A stretch of DNA of 47,891 bases from Clostridia bacterium (lineage in GTDB: Bacteria > Bacillota > Clostridia > Oscillospirales > CAG-272), in the NCBI GenBank assembly GCA_017387685.1, contig JAFOEU010000108.1:1-47891 (forward strand), in the 5' to 3' direction. The translations under genes were made by a program, and so were the position numbers. A model generated the notes under the pieces. It was not told where the DNA came from, made no database searches, and was given only the letters and a program-made list of their open reading frames with translations. This document shows, one piece after another, positions 25,630 through 33,351 of the stretch (position 1 is its first letter; every line of letters begins with the position of its first letter).

Positions 25630-26013
25630 ATGATAGATTTTCTTGTAAGCTGCGGAGTTGCACTCCTTTCGGGACTCGGAGTGGGGAGCGGAGGACTTCT
25701 TGTGGTATTCTTAACCGAATACCGCGAAGTCGGACAGCTGTTTGCGCAAGGAGTCAACCTGATATTTTTCATATTCTCATCGGGCTCATCGACCGCGGTC
25801 AACCTCCGCGCGAGAAATATTTGCTATGGTGCGGTGACGGTGATGTCGGTCGGCGGAACGGTAGGCGCGATAGTTGGTGCACTTGTTGCATCGGTGCTTG
25901 ATCCAGACCTGCTACGTATCGGATTTGGCGCGATGCTTCTTATCGGTGGTATTCCTTCATTTATCAGATCGGTAAAATCGTTCATTATCAAAAAGCCGGT
26001 TGAGATCTCTTAA
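25630..26013 (+). CDS. half-size TauE/SafE-family membrane protein B
   Basis: A 127-residue partner of the preceding gene. It has the matching glycine-rich opening VALLSGLGVGSGGLLVVFL and about four membrane segments, ending in a basic tail (IIKKPVEIS). The family repeat is an internal duplication, and here each repeat is its own gene. Both genes are intact, in phase with ribosome binding sites, and show no sign of decay, which argues against a frameshift of one full-length gene. Confidence 0.8.
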   Translation: MIDFLVSCGVALLSGLGVGSGGLLVVFLTEYREVGQLFAQGVNLIFFIFSSGSSTAVNLRARNICYGAVTVMSVGGTVGAIVGALVASVLDPDLLRIGFGAMLLIGGIPSFIRSVKSFIIKKPVEIS

Positions 26014-26130
26014 CCGATTTTTTGCCAAATTCTCCCGTAAGTGTTTTTTTCGATTGTATATTGGTATTACAAATAAAAAGTTTGATCAAAACTTTCTTGC
26101 TGCTTTTGTCTTGGGTTGAGCGAAAAGTAA

Positions 26131-26161
26131 GAGGCTATCTCATTTTGAATGAGATAGCCTC
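26131..26161. terminator. hairpin between convergent genes
   Basis: GAGGCTATCTCATT pairs perfectly with its complement around TTG (14-base stem). T-runs on both sides are short, so termination is likely but not strong. Confidence 0.65.
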
Positions 26162-26168
26162 AGGTTAT

Positions 26169-28097
26169 TTATTCAAGCTCAAAAGCTCCTGTATAAAGTC
26201 TGTAATAGGTGCCCTTTTCTTCGATGAGCTTATCGTGGCTGCCGCGCTCGATGATCCTGCCGTGGTCGAGGACCATGATAACGTCGGAGTTGCGGACGGT
26301 GGAGAGTCGGTGGGCGATTACGAATACCGTTCTGCCCTCCATCAGCTTATCCATACCCGCCTGAACGATCGCCTCGGTACGGGTGTCGATCGAGGAGGTT
26401 GCCTCGTCGAGGATGAGGCAGGGGGGATCTGCAACTGCCGCGCGGGCGATTGCGATGAGCTGACGCTGACCCTGAGAGAGGTTTGCGCCGTTGCCCGTCA
26501 GCATCGTGTCGTAGCCCTCGGGCAGACGGGTGATGAAATCGTCCGCGCCCGCAAGGCGAGCGGCTTCGATGCATTCCTCGTCGGTCGCGTCAAGGCGTCC
26601 GTAGCGGATGTTATCCATAACCGTGCCGGTGAAGAGGTTGGTTTCCTGAAGAACGATGCCGAGGGAGCGGCGGAGGTCGTCCTTCTTGATCTTGTTGATA
26701 TTGATGCCGTCGTAGCGGATCTTACCGTCGGCGATATCGTAGAAGCGATTGATGAGGTTGGTGATCGTGGTCTTACCCGCGCCGGTCGCGCCGACGAAGG
26801 CAACCTTCTGACCGGGCTCTGCATAGACGGTTACGTCGTGGAGTACGGGCTTACCTTCCTCATAAGCGAAATCGACCTCGGTGAGGCGAACGTCGCCGCG
26901 GAGGGGAGTGTAGGTGAGAGTGCCGTCGCCGTGGGGATGCTTCCAAGCCCATTCGTGAGTATGCTCGGTGGTCTCCTCGATCTCGCCGTTCAGGCTCTTC
27001 TTTACGTTAACGAGAGTTACGTATCCGTCGTCAGCCTCGGGAGCCTCGTCCATAAGCGCGAATACTCGCTCCGCACCCGCAAGTCCCATTACGATCGAGT
27101 TGAACTGCTGGGAGAGGGTGTTGACGTTGCCCGTGAACTGCTTGGTCATATTGAGGAAGGGAACTGCGATACTGATGTTGAGCACCGCCATCGAGGGATC
27201 GCGCGAGATGCAAAGGTTGGGGATCTCGGTGATGATGAAGATACCGCCAACGATAGCCATAATAACGTAGAGGATGTTACCGATGTTTGCAATGATGGGA
27301 CCCATCATATTTGCGTAAGCGTGCGCGCGGCGGCTGTCCTCGTAGAGCTCGTTGTTGACCTTATCGAAGTCCTCGATGACCTCATCCTCGTGGCAGAAGA
27401 CCTTGACGACCTTCTGACCGTTCATCATTTCCTGAATATAGCCCTCGGTCTTACCCATTGCCTTCTGCTGACGAATAAAGTACTTTGCCGAGCCGCCGCC
27501 GACCTTTTTGGATACCATTATCATAAAGATAACGCCAACGAAGACGACGAGCGTCATCCATACGCTGAAGTAGAGCATAATGCCGACAACAAAGGTGACT
27601 ACCGCGCCCGCCTGAATGATCGAGGGGAGTGCCTGCGAAACGAGCTGACGGAGGGTGTCGATATCGTTAGTATAATGCGACATAATATCGCCGTGCTTAT
27701 GGGTGTCGAAATACTTGATGGGAAGATTCTGCATCTTATCGAACATCGCGCGGCGCATCTTCGAGAGGAAGCCCTGCGTGATGTAAGCCATAAGCTGTGT
27801 CTGCGCCGTGATCGCCGTGAGCGAGAGCAGATAGAGGGTTGCAAGCAGAGTCATCAGCGGAATGACCTCTTTGCTTGCCTCTGCCCAGGTAAGTCCGAGA
27901 TCCTGCGCGTTGCCGATGATCTCGATGATATTCTGAATGAAAAGTCCGGGGAGGGTAGCACAAGCGGCGGAGAAGAGAATGCAGAATACCGTGATCGGCA
28001 TCAATACGGGGTAGAAGCCGAAGAGCATCTTGATCGTTCTGCCGAGCGTTTTGAAGTTGATCTTGCGCTTCATGGGAGGCATTTTATCTTTACTCAT
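26169..28097 (-). CDS. ABC exporter subunit 2 of a heterodimer
   Basis: A 642-residue multidrug-type ABC half transporter: six membrane helices (about 30-340), then an ATPase domain with Walker A GATGAGKTTITN (about 432), signature LSQGQRQL, Walker B CLILDEATSS and the switch His in IAHRLSTVRN. Between TMD and ATPase is an inserted acidic and His-rich region (about 350-395, containing HTHEWAWKHPHGDG). The start at 28097 has GGAGG seven bases upstream, inside the end of the preceding gene; the two overlap by eight bases. It is typical of the second gene in paired exporters (BmrCD/YfiBC type). Confidence 0.92.
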   Translation of the reverse strand: MSKDKMPPMKRKINFKTLGRTIKMLFGFYPVLMPITVFCILFSAACATLPGLFIQNIIEIIGNAQDLGLTWAEASKEVIPLMTLLATLYLLSLTAITAQTQLMAYITQGFLSKMRRAMFDKMQNLPIKYFDTHKHGDIMSHYTNDIDTLRQLVSQALPSIIQAGAVVTFVVGIMLYFSVWMTLVVFVGVIFMIMVSKKVGGGSAKYFIRQQKAMGKTEGYIQEMMNGQKVVKVFCHEDEVIEDFDKVNNELYEDSRRAHAYANMMGPIIANIGNILYVIMAIVGGIFIITEIPNLCISRDPSMAVLNISIAVPFLNMTKQFTGNVNTLSQQFNSIVMGLAGAERVFALMDEAPEADDGYVTLVNVKKSLNGEIEETTEHTHEWAWKHPHGDGTLTYTPLRGDVRLTEVDFAYEEGKPVLHDVTVYAEPGQKVAFVGATGAGKTTITNLINRFYDIADGKIRYDGININKIKKDDLRRSLGIVLQETNLFTGTVMDNIRYGRLDATDEECIEAARLAGADDFITRLPEGYDTMLTGNGANLSQGQRQLIAIARAAVADPPCLILDEATSSIDTRTEAIVQAGMDKLMEGRTVFVIAHRLSTVRNSDVIMVLDHGRIIERGSHDKLIEEKGTYYRLYTGAFELE

Positions 28098-29829
28098 TGT
28101 CGCTACCTCCTGTCTGCTGCTCATAAACCTCGCGGTAGATCTCGCTTGACGTGAGAAGCTCGCTATGCTTGCCTACTGCGGAGATCTCGCCCTTGTCGAG
28201 GACGATTATTATATCTGCATCCTGAACCGATGCGATACGCTGTGCTATGATGATCTTTGTGGTTTCGGGGATGAATTTCTTGAAGCCCTCTCGGATGAGC
28301 GCGTCGGTGCGTGTATCGACCGCGCTGGTCGAGTCGTCAAGAATAAGTATTTTTGGCTTTTTGAGAAGTGCGCGGGCAATGCAAAGACGCTGCTTCTGAC
28401 CGCCCGATACGTTGGTTCCGCCCTGTTCGATGAAGGTATCGTAGCCCTCGGGGAAGGAGGATACGAAGTCGTGCGCTTGCGCGAGACGGCAAGCCTCGAT
28501 CATTTCCTCGTCGGTAGCGTTCGGATTACCCCAACGAAGGTTTTCCTTGATGGTACCGGAGAAGAGAAGATTCTTCTGCAGAACCATCGAAACAGAATCA
28601 CGGAGGGTGCGCAGATCGTATTCGCGAACGTCGGTGCCGCCGACCTTGACCGTGCCCTCGGTCACGTCATAAAGACGCGGAATGAGCTGAACGAGCGTGG
28701 TCTTTGACGAGCCCGTACCGCCTATGATACCGACGGTCGCGCCCGTGGGGATGTGAAGATCAATGCCCGAAAGCGCGTTCTTCTTTGCCTTTGCGGAATA
28801 CTTGAAGCTGACGGAATTAAAGTCGATCGAGCCGTCCTTGACCTCGGTCTTGCCACCCTCGGGGCTTGTGATGGTGGGCTCTTCGCCGAGAACCTCGCAA
28901 ATACGCTTGATGGACTCAGCCGAGATGGTCAGGATGACGTAGATCATCGAGAGCATCATAAGCGATATAAGTATCTGCATACCGTAGGTCAGCATAGCGG
29001 AAAGCTGTCCGACGTCAATATTCGAGCCCGTGCCCGAAATGATGAGGTATGAGCCGAAGGTCAGCACGAATACCATATTGAAGTAGAGGCAGACCTGCAT
29101 AAGGGGAGTATTGCAGGCAACGATGCGTTCGGCTCTTGTGAAGTCGCCCGCGATATCCTCGCTTGCCTCGCCGAAGCGCTTGCGCTCATAGTCCTCACGC
29201 GAAAATCCCTTGACAACGCGCATACCGCGCACGTTTTCCTCGATAGACTCGTTGAGTCTGTCGTATTTCTTGAAAACTCTGCGGAAGGCGGGCATCGCCT
29301 TGCGGGCAACGAGAAGGAGCCCGGTGATAAGCACAGGAACGACAACGACGAAGGTCGTTGCAAGCGCGCCGCCCATTACGTATGCCATAATGATCGAGAA
29401 GATGAACATCAAGGGCGAACGGATCGCGGTACGGATGATCATCATATATGACATCTGTACGTTTCCAACGTCTGTGGTGAGTCTAGTAACGAGCGAAGCT
29501 GTAGAAAAATTGTCAACGTTCTCAAAAGAATAGGTCTGGATCTTGCGGAAGAGGTCGCCGCGAAGGTTTTTGGCAAATCCCGCGCTCGCCTTTGCGCAGG
29601 TGAAGCCGGCAACGCCTCCGCAGGTAAGCGACACAAGCGCCATACAAACGAGCAATGCGCCCGTCAAAAGCAACTCGCGCATTTCCGCGCCCGCTTTGAT
29701 CGAGTTTACGAGGTCCGCGGTGATAAAGGGGATGAACACCTCGATTATGACCTCGAAGATAATGAAGATCAGGGTGAGTATCGAGGGGAGCTTGTATTCT
29801 CTTACGCACCCAAGAAGTCTTTTTATCAT
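28090..29829 (-). CDS. ABC exporter subunit 1 of a heterodimer
   Basis: A 579-residue ABC half transporter with six membrane helices (about 15-310) and an ATPase domain. Walker A is GGTGSSKTTLV, the signature is VSGGQKQR, and Walker B ILILDDSTSAVD has Asp in place of the usual catalytic Glu. That substitution, with a canonical Glu in the partner, is the mark of heterodimeric exporters with one degenerate ATPase site. It is the first gene of the pair, with a TATAAT promoter at 29876. The OhrR-type regulator gene lies directly upstream on the same strand and may control it. Confidence 0.92.
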   Translation of the reverse strand: MIKRLLGCVREYKLPSILTLIFIIFEVIIEVFIPFITADLVNSIKAGAEMRELLLTGALLVCMALVSLTCGGVAGFTCAKASAGFAKNLRGDLFRKIQTYSFENVDNFSTASLVTRLTTDVGNVQMSYMMIIRTAIRSPLMFIFSIIMAYVMGGALATTFVVVVPVLITGLLLVARKAMPAFRRVFKKYDRLNESIEENVRGMRVVKGFSREDYERKRFGEASEDIAGDFTRAERIVACNTPLMQVCLYFNMVFVLTFGSYLIISGTGSNIDVGQLSAMLTYGMQILISLMMLSMIYVILTISAESIKRICEVLGEEPTITSPEGGKTEVKDGSIDFNSVSFKYSAKAKKNALSGIDLHIPTGATVGIIGGTGSSKTTLVQLIPRLYDVTEGTVKVGGTDVREYDLRTLRDSVSMVLQKNLLFSGTIKENLRWGNPNATDEEMIEACRLAQAHDFVSSFPEGYDTFIEQGGTNVSGGQKQRLCIARALLKKPKILILDDSTSAVDTRTDALIREGFKKFIPETTKIIIAQRIASVQDADIIIVLDKGEISAVGKHSELLTSSEIYREVYEQQTGGSDNE

Positions 29830-29875
29830 TTTGGGTTTTCCTTTCTGCCGTTTGGCAAAATTTATCGTATTATAT

Positions 29876-29904
29876 ATTATACTAAAAATATATTAATAAA
29901 TCAA
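29876..29904 (-). promoter_or_regulatory. sigma-A promoter of the ABC exporter pair
   Basis: TTGATT (29899-29904) and TATAAT (29876-29881) on the minus strand, spacer 17. Confidence 0.7.
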
Positions 29905-29925
29905 TATTAATTTTGCCGAAAACAA

Positions 29926-29959
29926 AGAAAAGACAAGGGCGGTTTGTGGTGCCCTTGTC
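29926..29959 (-). terminator. terminator of the MarR-type gene
   Basis: GACAAGGGC (29932-29940) pairs with 29951-29959, followed on the minus strand by TTTTCTTTG. Confidence 0.8.
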
Positions 29960-29981
29960 GGTAGTTGGTTTGGTAAATAAA

Positions 29982-30428
29982 TTATTCCTCAAATGCGGGA
30001 GCATCCTCGAGAAGCTTGCGAAGAAGCTTGTAGAGGGCGTAGATCTCCTCGCGCTCGAGAGCGATGTGCTTCACCATCTCCTGAGGTACTGCAAGAGCCT
30101 CGTCCTTGAGAGCTTCGCCCGCCTCGGTGATCTCAACGTTGAGAACGCGCTCGTCTTCTTTGGAACGTGTGCGAACGAGATAACCCTTTGCCTCAAGAGT
30201 TTTGAGGACGGGGGTAAGAGTGCCCGAGTCGAGGTAGAGCTTTTCGCCGAGCTGCTTTACGTTCTGGGTTTTCTCTTCCCAGAAGACCATCATTACAATG
30301 TACTGCGTGTATGTAAGTCCGAGCTTATCAAGATGAGGACGGTATCTTTTGATCATTTCGCGCGATGCGGCATAGAGAGGAAAGCAGAGCTGACTGCGAA
30401 GGCTGAGGGATTTGTACTTTTCTTCCAT
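29982..30428 (-). CDS. OhrR-like MarR-family regulator
   Basis: A 148-residue winged-helix repressor. It has the redox Cys15 (QLCFPLY) and the two tyrosines, Tyr29 and Tyr40, at the same positions as in Bacillus subtilis OhrR, where they hold the thiolate that senses organic peroxides. The DNA-binding part runs about 45-110 (KTLEAKGYLVRTRSKEDERVLNVEIT). I chose 30428 because GGAGGT lies right upstream; an in-frame start 30 bases earlier is weaker. There is no ohrA-type peroxidase nearby; instead a pair of ABC exporter genes follows, so the regulated target may be export of a thiol-reactive or lipid compound. That link is inference. Confidence 0.88.
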   Translation of the reverse strand: MEEKYKSLSLRSQLCFPLYAASREMIKRYRPHLDKLGLTYTQYIVMMVFWEEKTQNVKQLGEKLYLDSGTLTPVLKTLEAKGYLVRTRSKEDERVLNVEITEAGEALKDEALAVPQEMVKHIALEREEIYALYKLLRKLLEDAPAFEE

Positions 30429-30442
30429 TTGAAACCTCCGAT

Positions 30443-30489
30443 TAATTATAATGCTCACTAATTATAGCACAAATTGATCGGAATTGCAA
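30443..30489 (-). promoter_or_regulatory. promoter and possible operator of the MarR-type gene
   Basis: TTGCAA (30484-30489) and TATAAT (30461-30466), spacer 17, extended -10 TGC. TAATTATA occurs at 30443-30450 and 30459-30466, covering the -10 box, which would suit self-repression. Confidence 0.6.
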
Positions 30490-30520
30490 GAATATTATCG
30501 AAATTTCTAAAAAATTTAAT

Positions 30521-31090
30521 TCAATTATTCGGATTTTTCGATAATTTTAATTGCATTTGATATTCATTTCGGTAGCTGCCGTCCTTTTGCCTGATCGCGT
30601 TGGGTATCATACCCGTGATGCGGAAACCGAATTTTTCGTAAAGAGCGCGCGCACGGCTGTTGCCTTCGATGAAGTCAAGCTCAACGATCTCGATGCCCTC
30701 GCGTGCCTTGGCTGCTTCAAGAATCTCGGTGAAGAAAGCTGAACCTATTCCGAGATTCCAATATTTTTCAAGTATTGCGATCGCAATGACGGCGCGATGA
30801 GCAACTTTCACACCCGAACGAAAGCTGATCTCGCAGTTACCCGCGATCTTGCCGTCGATAAAGCAGGTTATGGCGAGCGTATTTCCCGATTCACGAAGGC
30901 TTTTGACCCATTTTTCTTCCTTTTCAACAGTCACGCTTTCCCATTCCTCGGGGGTGCGCAGAAGAAATTCAGTCTCTCCGCAGGCTTGTTTTATGTAAGC
31001 GAGCATTCCCGCCGCATCGGATATTTCGGGTGTTTTCAGTATGGCGGTTTTGCCGTTTTTGAGGGTGATTTCTTTTTGTTGGAATATCAT
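30521..31090 (-). CDS. GNAT-family N-acetyltransferase
   Basis: A 189-residue acetyltransferase. The acetyl-CoA loop is visible near 115-130 (AILEKYWNLGIGSAF replaces the common RGKGIG) with conserved strand VELDFIEGNSRARALYEKFGFRITG near 148-170. The family transfers an acetyl group from acetyl-CoA to amines in many substrates, including ribosomal proteins (RimJ/L-like) and small toxins; the substrate cannot be told. It is the last gene of a three-gene operon; its ATG overlaps the preceding stop by one base (TAATG), so they are translationally coupled. Confidence 0.85.
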   Translation of the reverse strand: MIFQQKEITLKNGKTAILKTPEISDAAGMLAYIKQACGETEFLLRTPEEWESVTVEKEEKWVKSLRESGNTLAITCFIDGKIAGNCEISFRSGVKVAHRAVIAIAILEKYWNLGIGSAFFTEILEAAKAREGIEIVELDFIEGNSRARALYEKFGFRITGMIPNAIRQKDGSYRNEYQMQLKLSKNPNN

Positions 31091-31584
31091 TATTCAATCT
31101 CCTTTTTGTAAAACGTAAGCGTAAGATTCTCCTCAACTTGCAGGAATAAATTCATATCTCTGTACCCTGCTTTTTCGTAGCATCTTCGGTTTTTCTCCAT
31201 ATCTATTGGAAAATCTACATAGAATCTTTTTGCATCGGGAAATTCTTTTTCGGCGAGCTCGATTGCCTTTGGTGCGATACCTTTGCCTTGATGATCGGGG
31301 TGGATGTAGAGTCTGCCGAGGTAGTATTCGCCGTCCTCGAGGAAGGTATCGGGGAACCACTTTCCGTGAACGCGGTAGAATATCGCGCCGACGATCTTTC
31401 CGTTAGCAAGGATGGTGAAATGGCGGTAGTTTTCGTTGAGCCGAATCAGAATGTCCTCGACGCCGCGCAGACACGGGTTGCCCGGATCGTGATATTTTTC
31501 GTAAAGTGGCAAAAACGCCGACTTTTGTATTTCGATCAACTTCTCGGCTTCCGAGAGCTGCGTTTCTCTTATAGTGATTTCCAT
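31090..31584 (-). CDS. GNAT-family N-acetyltransferase
   Basis: A 164-residue acetyltransferase distinct from its neighbour. The pyrophosphate loop is LYIHPDHQGKGIAPKAIEL (about 92-112) and the closing strand is RRCYEKAGYRDM. It lies three bases after the methyltransferase stop and overlaps the next gene by one base. Methyltransferase plus two acetyltransferases in one operon is an arrangement used for modifying antibiotics, ribosomal components or amino-acid derivatives; no substrate is proven. Confidence 0.86.
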   Translation of the reverse strand: MEITIRETQLSEAEKLIEIQKSAFLPLYEKYHDPGNPCLRGVEDILIRLNENYRHFTILANGKIVGAIFYRVHGKWFPDTFLEDGEYYLGRLYIHPDHQGKGIAPKAIELAEKEFPDAKRFYVDFPIDMEKNRRCYEKAGYRDMNLFLQVEENLTLTFYKKEIE

Positions 31585-31586
31585 AT

Positions 31587-32372
31587 CTATTCCTTTCTGA
31601 AAATATCAAGCATATGATTCGTCGCGCCGATCATGTCGGGGCGTTCGCATATATTCAGGTGGTATCTCATATAAAATTCAAAATCCTCATCGTCAAGCTC
31701 GGAAAACTCCCGACGCAGGAAATGGACGAGCATATCCGTTCCGACGTAGTGCAGGCGGGTTACGTTGAAGCCCGACATAAGCGCATCGATGTCCTCTTTG
31801 CGATGGAGTTGAAAAACATCCACGGGCTCTGAGAAGAGTTTGAAGTTTTTTTCATCAATCTTATGTTCGGCACGCGCGGGTTTAAGTATTCCTTTTCCGA
31901 TGCAGGCTTGATACATTGTAAGATCACTGTTGCAGTAGGCGGCAAAGACGATACCGCCTTTTTTGGTCACTCGTATGGCCTCGGCGAGTGCCTTTTTCTG
32001 ATCATCGACCGTGTAAAGGTGGTACATCGGTCCGAGGAGCAGAGTTATATCGTATTTATCATCCTCAATTTTCAGATCAAGCGCGTCGCCCTGTGTGACC
32101 GTGATCTTTTCCGCGGGCTGGGTGTGTGCCTTGAAGACCTCGATGTTGCACTCCATCAGCTCAACGGCATCTACCTCGTAGCCGCCCTGCGCGAAATAGT
32201 GCGAATATCTGCCCGTCCCCGCACCGATCTCGAGTATATTCATACCGGGACGAAGGTATTTTTCGATATAATGAACGGTAGTGATGAATTCCACGCTACC
32301 GTATCGGGAAAGAAGCCGTCCGTCCTCCTTACCCTTCGAGTAGTATGCCGTGAGTGCTTCGAGTCTTTCCAT
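31587..32372 (-). CDS. class I SAM-dependent methyltransferase
   Basis: A 261-residue Rossmann-fold methyltransferase with motif I LEIGAGTGRYS (about 47-57), the acidic end of strand 2 at VDAVEL, motif II near KYDITLLLGPMYHL and a C-terminal helical cap (about 180-261). It resembles small-molecule or ubiquinone-type methyltransferases more than rRNA methyltransferases of the Erm type. AAAGGAG sits just before the ATG. It is the first full gene of the operon with the two acetyltransferases, and is preceded by a terminator, a short reading frame and a consensus promoter, which suggests control by attenuation. Confidence 0.88.
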   Translation of the reverse strand: MERLEALTAYYSKGKEDGRLLSRYGSVEFITTVHYIEKYLRPGMNILEIGAGTGRYSHYFAQGGYEVDAVELMECNIEVFKAHTQPAEKITVTQGDALDLKIEDDKYDITLLLGPMYHLYTVDDQKKALAEAIRVTKKGGIVFAAYCNSDLTMYQACIGKGILKPARAEHKIDEKNFKLFSEPVDVFQLHRKEDIDALMSGFNVTRLHYVGTDMLVHFLRREFSELDDEDFEFYMRYHLNICERPDMIGATNHMLDIFRKE

Positions 32373-32403
32373 TGTTATTCTCCTTTATGTTAATAAAATT
32401 AAA

Positions 32404-32452
32404 TACAAAAAGACGGTGCAAATCGAAACTTAAACTTCGACTTGCACCGTCT
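32404..32452 (-). terminator. intrinsic terminator in the methyltransferase leader
   Basis: AGACGGTGCAA (32411-32421) pairs perfectly with 32442-32452, with an inner TCGAA/TTCGA helix, and is followed by CTTTTTGT on the minus strand. It lies between the promoter at 32614-32642 and the methyltransferase start, so it must be passed for the operon to be expressed. Confidence 0.8.
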
Positions 32453-32485
32453 ATATCCAAAAATTATAATCCTATAATGCGATTA

Positions 32486-32584
32486 TTATGAAATTTGGGT
32501 ACGACAATACAAGCCCGAGGAATACCAATAGTATTCTCCGTGCATAGGGACGAAATTATTAAGAATGAACTTAATAGTAGTCAT
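32486..32584 (-). CDS. candidate 32-residue leader peptide or small protein
   Basis: A 32-codon frame opening MTTIKFILNN, with an aromatic-rich centre (EYYWYSSGLYC) and the end RTQIS. GAAAGG lies about nine bases upstream of the ATG, and the frame begins about 25 bases after the expected transcription start of a consensus promoter. The stop is about 34 bases before the terminator. The position between promoter and terminator, ahead of a methyltransferase/acetyltransferase operon, fits a regulatory leader peptide, but a free-standing small protein or a non-coding RNA with a chance frame are both possible. No family is recognised. Confidence 0.45.
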   Translation of the reverse strand: MTTIKFILNNFVPMHGEYYWYSSGLYCRTQIS

Positions 32585-32613
32585 TGCCGTAAGCCTTTCA
32601 TAAAATTTTGCTA

Positions 32614-32642
32614 ATTATAGCACAAAAGAGAGCGATTGTCAA
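32614..32642 (-). promoter_or_regulatory. consensus sigma-A promoter of the leader
   Basis: TTGACA (32637-32642) and TATAAT (32614-32619) with a 17-base spacer and extended -10 TGC, a full consensus. It begins 17 bases after the fsa stop codon. Confidence 0.9.
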
Positions 32643-32658
32643 TAGATATTTGAAAAAA

Positions 32659-33333
32659 TCAGCAATCAAGCATAGTTTTTCCCGCACCGACGAGCCCTTC
32701 GAAGTCCTTCTTGAAGGCTTCAACAGCGTAGGTGACGGTGGGATTGGAGATAAGTCCCTCGATGATGTCGGGCGCGCAGGTAGCGCAACCGCATCCGTAA
32801 GCGGCGAGCTCCTGAACCTGCTGGCTGTTCTTGAAGCTTGCGGCAAGGATCTCGGTCTTGTATCCGCCGTTTACGAAAATATCGTGCATCGTCATAGCCG
32901 ACTCAACGCCGTTTGCGCCGAGGTTGTCAATGCGGTTGACGTAGGGAGCGGCGTAATCAGCGCCCGCGCGTGCGGCGAGATACGCCTGCATAGGGGTGTA
33001 GATAGCGGTCGCGGTGATCTTGTAGCCGTCAGCGGAGAGTGCCTTCATAGCCTTCAGACCCTCGCGGGTCACGGGGATCTTGACGAAGGTGTCCTTGCCG
33101 AGCTTTTCGGTGATCTTTGCGGCTTCAGCGATCATGCCCTCGGCGTCGGCAGAGATGACCTGAACATGGAGCTCCTTGTCACCAAGAAATTCGCGGATCT
33201 CACCGAGCACCTCAAAGGGCGGGCGGCCGCTTTTTGCGAGAATGGAGGGGTTGGTGGTTACACCGTCAACGGGGAAGAATTCGGAGATCTCTTTGATCTT
33301 CTGAATGTTAGCGTCATCAATAAGTAATTTCAT
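32659..33333 (-). CDS. fsa: fructose-6-phosphate aldolase/small transaldolase
   Basis: A 224-residue TalC/FSA-family TIM barrel. It has the family opening IDDANIQKIKEI, the substrate block GVTTNPSILAKSG, the Schiff-base lysine in FVKIPVTREGL (about residue 87) and the PYVNRIDNLG strand. Members either cleave fructose-6-phosphate to dihydroxyacetone and glyceraldehyde-3-phosphate or act as transaldolases; the two cannot be told apart here. GAGGTAT precedes the start. It sits 18 bases after metH on the same strand, so it is probably the third gene of the metF-metH operon, although its chemistry is unrelated. Confidence 0.9.
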   Translation of the reverse strand: MKLLIDDANIQKIKEISEFFPVDGVTTNPSILAKSGRPPFEVLGEIREFLGDKELHVQVISADAEGMIAEAAKITEKLGKDTFVKIPVTREGLKAMKALSADGYKITATAIYTPMQAYLAARAGADYAAPYVNRIDNLGANGVESAMTMHDIFVNGGYKTEILAASFKNSQQVQELAAYGCGCATCAPDIIEGLISNPTVTYAVEAFKKDFEGLVGAGKTMLDC

Positions 33334-33351
33334 TTTTATATACCTCTTTTT

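Noticed and set aside
26022-28154. A 710-codon plus-strand open frame
   Set aside because: Opposite strand of the second ABC exporter subunit; no start context and no sensible composition, so a shadow.
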